64,000 bases of DNA, taken from the NCBI RefSeq assembly GCF_000716715.1, contig NZ_JNYJ01000014.1, positions 1 to 64,000 of the forward strand. The letters run 5' to 3'. The stretch comes from Dactylosporangium aurantiacum. Lineage in GTDB: Bacteria > Actinomycetota > Actinomycetes > Mycobacteriales > Micromonosporaceae. The notes under the pieces were generated by a model. It ran no database searches. It was not told the origin of the DNA and saw only the letters and a list, made by a program, of their open reading frames with translations. Position numbers and translations under genes: made by a program. The first letter of the stretch is position 1. Each line of letters opens with the position of its first letter. Of this stretch, positions 60,696 through 64,000 are shown in pieces.

Positions 60696-63350
60696 TCAGA
60701 CGGTCTCGGGACGGAGGTTCCGCAGGTAGGGGTCGGGTTCGGCACCGACTGTGCACAGCCGCAGCCGTACGCCGCCAACCGTGCACCCGGCCGCGGCGCC
60801 GTCCTCCCCGGCCTGGATCGGGTCCAGGTCGAGTTCCGCGATCTCCGGCACGTCCTCGGCCAGCCGGCCCAGGCGCAGCAGGAGGTCCTCCAGCGCGGCG
60901 GTGGCGGCGGGTGCGGCGCCGGGGAGCAGCTGCCGGCACATGCCCGCCGCGTCCCGGTCGGTGAGCGGCAACAGCCGCACGACCCGGTCGCCGCGCCACC
61001 CGCCGGGTCCGCCGAGAGCGCCGAGAGCGCCGGGCCCGCCGAGAGCGCCGAGAGCGCCGGGGTCGCGGAGTCCGCCGGGGTCGCCGAGAGCGCCGAGTCC
61101 GCCGAGTCCGCCGGGGTCGCCGACAGCGCCGAGCCCGTCGAGGTCGCCGACAGCGCCGAGCCCGCCGGGGTCGCCGGGGCCGCCGGGGTCGGCGTCGGCA
61201 GGGACGCGGGGGCCGGCAGGGACGCGGGGGCCGGCAGGGGAGAGCGTCACGAGTGAACCGAACAGCGGGTCGTGGGTGATTCCCGCGGCCAGCTCCACCC
61301 CTGCGGTGCGGAGCGCGGCCCGGGTCGGGATGCCGTACGCGGCGAGCAGCTCGCGGGCGACCCCGGGCGGTTGCCACCCGCCGCCGGCGCGGACCGCCGT
61401 GTCCACGAGTGTGCGGGCCGCGGTGGTCCGCAGGCCGTCGAGCGGTGGGCGCCTGCCGAGCGGTTCGCGGCGCCAGGCGGCGTAGCGGGCGGCCCGGCCG
61501 AGGGCGCGGACCGCGGGTTCGGGCAGGTCGTACACGGGGACGTGGCGCCGGCCGAGGGTCGCCGGTGGGTCGGTGACCCCGACCACGACGACCGCGACGG
61601 GCAGGTGCGCGGCGTCGTCGACGGCGGCGGCGAGGGCGCGCAGGGTGGCGGTGCCGTCGTCGGTGCGGGTCGCGGCGTACGCGACGAGGAGCAGGTCCGC
61701 CTCGCCCGCGGCGGCCACGGCCCGGACCGTGGCGGCGATGGCGCCGGCGGTCGCGCCGGTGCCGAGGTCGACGGGGTTGCCGAGGTCGGCGAGGGTGGTG
61801 GCCCCGGCGGTGGCGCCGGGCGCCAGGTGGGGCGGCCGGTCGGTGGTCGCGGCGGTGCGCGGCGGCACGGTCAGGCCGGCGGCGTCGGCCGCGCCGGCGG
61901 CCAGGGCGTTGAGCCCGCGGGCGTTGCCGACGACGGCGAGCCGGTCACCGGCCGGCAGCGGCTGGTCCACGAGGACCCTGGCGGTGTCGAGCAGGTCGCC
62001 AAGGGTGTCGGTACGGATGACACCGGCCTGTTCGAACAGCGCCTCGACGGCGACGTCGGCGGCGGACGTGCCGGCGCGCCGGGCGCCGCGCACGGCGAGG
62101 ACCGGTTTGCGCCGGGCGAGGGCGCGGGCGGTCCAGGCGAAGCGGCGCGGGTTGCCGAACGACTCCAGGTACAGCGCGACCGCCCGGGTCGCGGGGTCGT
62201 CGTGCCAGTACGCGAGGAGGTCGTTGCCGCTGACGTCGGCCTTGTCGCCGAGCGACACGAACGTGGACACCCCGATGCCGTGCCGGGCGGCGGCCTCGAG
62301 GATCGCCACGCCGATCGCGCCGGACTGGGACGCGACGGCGAGCCCGCCGGGCGGCGGGAGGGTGCGGGCGGTGGTCGCGGTGAGGCGGACCGCCGGGTCG
62401 GTGTTGAGCACGCCGAGGCTGTCGGGGCCGACGAGCCGCATGCCGTGCCGCCGCGCCTGCCGGACCAGGTCGGCCTGGGCGGTGCCGTCCAGGCCGGCGG
62501 TGAGGATGAGGGCGGCGCGGACCCCGGCGGCGCAGCAGTCGCGCAGCACCTGCCGGGCGGCGGCCGGCGGCACGGCGACGACGGCGAGGTCGAGCGGTTC
62601 GCCGACGAGGGCGACCGACGGCAGGGCGGGCAGGCCGCGCACGTCGCGGGCGCGGGGGTTGACCGCGAACAGCTCGCCGTCGTAGCCGCCGGCCTGCAGC
62701 GCGGCGAGGATCTCGTGGCCGAGGCCGCCGGGTCGCCGGCCCGCGCCGATGACGGCGACGGACGCCGGGGCGAGCAGCGGCCGCAGCGAGCGGTGCGCGG
62801 CGGTGCGGTCCCGTTCGCCGACCGCGGCGAGGGCGGCCTCGTCCGGCAGGGTCGGGATGCGGACCCGCACGACGCCGGGATCCCCGGCGCCGCGTGGCAC
62901 GCCGGGGGCGAGGTCGCCGCTGACGCGCAGCATCGCCCGGTTGCCGGCCAGCACGTCGCCGACGAGCTCGGTGAGGCCCTGGCGGCGGGCGGCGGCGGCC
63001 AGGTGCTCCAGCAGCAGCGTGCCGAGGCCCTCGCCGTGGTGGTCGTCGTGCACGATGACGGCGAAGTCGGCCCGGTCGGCGTCGAGCCGCTCGTACGACC
63101 CGGCGGCCAGCACGGTGCCGGCCCGCTCGACGAGCAGCGCGAGGTGCTGGTCGTCGGCGGGTCTGGTCAGCCGCAGGACCTCCGCGTCGAGGGCGGCGCC
63201 CGCGCTGAAGAACCGCAGGTACCGGTTCTGCACCGACATGCCCTCGTGCAGCGCGAGCAGCGCCGGCACGTCGGCGGCGGTGACCGGCCGGACCCGCACG
63301 ACGCTGCCGTCGGCGGTCAGGCAGTCGGCCGGTGCCGCCGTGGTGCTCAT
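60696..63350 (-). CDS. GNAT acetyltransferase-acyl-CoA synthetase (NDP-forming) fusion with eroded ATP-grasp domain
   Basis: 884 residues. GNAT domain about 15-165 (VRVRPVTAADVPALLALHEGM, HHGEGLGTLLLEHL). CoA-binding domain about 190-320 (VAVIGAGRRPGGLGHEI). Succinyl-CoA-ligase-like domains about 325-640 (VASQSGAIGVAIL). In the ATP-grasp domain, AAYGIPT runs directly to GVELAAGITHDPLFGSLV; relatives have about 70-80 residues here, including the Lys that binds ATP. The following loop is replaced by a Gly/Leu/Ala/Pro repeat. Synthetase activity is doubtful; the acetyltransferase may still act on lysines. ATG overlaps the CBS 4 stop (ATGA). Confidence 0.8.
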   Translation of the reverse strand: MSTTAAPADCLTADGSVVRVRPVTAADVPALLALHEGMSVQNRYLRFFSAGAALDAEVLRLTRPADDQHLALLVERAGTVLAAGSYERLDADRADFAVIVHDDHHGEGLGTLLLEHLAAAARRQGLTELVGDVLAGNRAMLRVSGDLAPGVPRGAGDPGVVRVRIPTLPDEAALAAVGERDRTAAHRSLRPLLAPASVAVIGAGRRPGGLGHEILAALQAGGYDGELFAVNPRARDVRGLPALPSVALVGEPLDLAVVAVPPAAARQVLRDCCAAGVRAALILTAGLDGTAQADLVRQARRHGMRLVGPDSLGVLNTDPAVRLTATTARTLPPPGGLAVASQSGAIGVAILEAAARHGIGVSTFVSLGDKADVSGNDLLAYWHDDPATRAVALYLESFGNPRRFAWTARALARRKPVLAVRGARRAGTSAADVAVEALFEQAGVIRTDTLGDLLDTARVLVDQPLPAGDRLAVVGNARGLNALAAGAADAAGLTVPPRTAATTDRPPHLAPGATAGATTLADLGNPVDLGTGATAGAIAATVRAVAAAGEADLLLVAYAATRTDDGTATLRALAAAVDDAAHLPVAVVVVGVTDPPATLGRRHVPVYDLPEPAVRALGRAARYAAWRREPLGRRPPLDGLRTTAARTLVDTAVRAGGGWQPPGVARELLAAYGIPTRAALRTAGVELAAGITHDPLFGSLVTLSPAGPRVPAGPRVPADADPGGPGDPGGLGAVGDLDGLGAVGDPGGLGGLGALGDPGGLRDPGALGALGGPGALGALGGPGGWRGDRVVRLLPLTDRDAAGMCRQLLPGAAPAATAALEDLLLRLGRLAEDVPEIAELDLDPIQAGEDGAAAGCTVGGVRLRLCTVGAEPDPYLRNLRPETV
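61000..61240. repeat. 9-bp-based in-frame repeat in the GNAT-synthetase gene
   Basis: Many copies of GCCGAGAGC/GCCGGGGTC-type 9-mers in varying order. On the minus strand they encode GLGALGDPGG-type runs inside the eroded ATP-grasp domain. Confidence 0.85.
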
Positions 63351-64000
63351 CCGGCGTCCGTGGCCGGGTCCCGTTCGGACTCGTCCGGTGCCGGCTCGGA
63401 CACCACGAAGGACACCGGCGGGACGGCGGCCGCGGGCGGCACCGCGGACACGGTGAGCGTGCCCGGCGCGCTGATGGTGTCCACGACGCCGTACACGCCG
63501 TCCAGGCCGCTGGCGATCCTGATGGCCGCCATGACGTCACGCTGCGGCGCGCTGCCCGCGAGGGTCACCACGCCGTCCTGGACGGTCCCGGTGACGCCTT
63601 CGTCGCCGCGGCGCAGGCCGTTGACGAGCAGCTCGTCGAGCAGCTCGCGTTCGATCGCCTCGTCGGAGCGCAGGGCGCCGCGCAGCAGGTCGCGCACGGT
63701 CACGATGCCGACGAGGATCCCGGTGTCGTCGTCGAGGACCGGCAGCCGCTTCACCCCGTGCCGTTGCATGAGGCCGGCGGCGGTGCTCACCGGTGCCCCG
63801 GCGGTCACGGTCACCGGCGGGGCGGTCATGAGCGCGCCGGCGGTGTCGGCATGGGTGCCGTGCCGGGTGGCGGTGCCGGTGCGCGTGCCGTGCCGGGCGA
63901 CGGTGCCGGTGTCCGGTTCGCGTCCGGCGGCGGTGCCGGTGTCCGCCGGGCCGAGGGCCGCCGCGCCGGCCGGTTGCAGGCTGGGCAGCAGGTCGGCCTC
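63347..64000 (-). CDS. CBS-pair plus BON protein, 5' end beyond the window (CBS 4)
   Basis: 217 codons visible, open to the right edge, where EADLLPS marks the end of the first CBS motif. A low-complexity linker rich in Thr, Gly, Arg and His (RHGTRTGTATRHGTH) follows, then the second CBS motif (ALMTAPPVTVTAGAP) and a BON domain (VTGTVQDGVVTLAGSAPQ). The linker is much longer and more repetitive than in CBS 1 or CBS 3. Its stop overlaps the start of the GNAT-synthetase gene. Confidence 0.85.
   Translation of the reverse strand, partial: EADLLPSLQPAGAAALGPADTGTAAGREPDTGTVARHGTRTGTATRHGTHADTAGALMTAPPVTVTAGAPVSTAAGLMQRHGVKRLPVLDDDTGILVGIVTVRDLLRGALRSDEAIERELLDELLVNGLRRGDEGVTGTVQDGVVTLAGSAPQRDVMAAIRIASGLDGVYGVVDTISAPGTLTVSAVPPAAAVPPVSFVVSEPAPDESERDPATDAG
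63835..63950. repeat. Degenerate GC repeat in the CBS 4 linker
   Basis: Repeated GTGCCGTGCCGGG and GGCGGTGCCGGTG units, in frame, encoding the Thr/Gly/Arg/His linker. Confidence 0.6.

Overview
The window is about 64 kb of very GC-rich DNA with GTG starts, ATGA/GTGA start-stop overlaps and long antisense open frames. This suggests a filamentous actinomycete, perhaps of the Micromonosporales. I see no tRNA, rRNA, transposase, phage gene or CRISPR array. The gene content resembles the hypoxia/dormancy (DosR/DevR) regulon of Mycobacterium: six universal stress proteins, four Acg-like nitroreductase-fold proteins, an Hsp20, four CBS-domain proteins, a CtpF-like P-type ATPase and a cytochrome bd operon. 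Fermentative and reserve-carbon genes are mixed in: adhE, phosphoketolase, an acetyl-CoA hydrolase/CoA-transferase, glycogen phosphorylase, a GH130 protein, a broken ppdK and a Zn-alcohol dehydrogenase.

Layout. 1-3572: end of a gene, a His-rich membrane protein, a 51-residue Asp/His-rich membrane peptide, and a heavy-metal P-type ATPase fused to a hemerythrin domain. 3574-7179: a sulfide/persulfide operon (CstB-like dioxygenase-rhodanese, rhodanese-DUF2892, TauE/SafE exporter, CstR-type repressor) with three copies of a 16-bp operator. 7199-10187: DUF2231 protein, an OmpR/histidine-kinase pair and a cyclic-nucleotide-binding protein. 10318-19009: stress block (USPs, nitroreductases, alcohol dehydrogenase, F420-type reductase, Hsp20) and a degraded hybrid kinase. 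19194-25961: cydA-cydB-cydD-cydC with about 800-1000 bp of low-complexity DNA between cydD and cydC. 26160-28781: rifamycin phosphotransferase-like gene with a RAE-like element. 28925-36884: SHOCT protein, USP, CoA-transferase, EAL-HDOD protein, ArsR-SulP pair, CBS-BON protein, USP. 37001-47934: adhE, a three-subunit molybdenum hydroxylase, nitroreductase, phosphoketolase, nitroreductase. 48197-56472: glycogen phosphorylase, GH130 protein, YwiC-like protein, P2-type ATPase, USP. 56521-64000: flavodoxin, ppdK pseudogene, three CBS proteins and a GNAT-acyl-CoA-synthetase fusion.

The unifying signal is a 14-bp box, roughly GGGACCWWCGGCCC, upstream of most stress genes. At about ten promoters a second, weaker copy lies 22-23 bp away start to start, as expected for paired binding by a DevR/DosR-type regulator. 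No DevR gene is in the window, so the regulator must lie elsewhere. Inferred logic: at low oxygen the cell switches to cytochrome bd, mobilises glycogen, ferments through phosphoketolase and AdhE, and makes USP/CBS/Acg/Hsp20 proteins. Separate circuits visible in the sequence are CstR (persulfide), ArsR-SulP and the RAE of the rifamycin phosphotransferase gene.

The second theme is sequence decay and minisatellite growth. Short tandem repeats occur in or beside at least seven loci. A hybrid histidine kinase, ppdK and the ATP-grasp part of the acyl-CoA-synthetase fusion have each lost an internal segment. These need checking against reads before biological interpretation.
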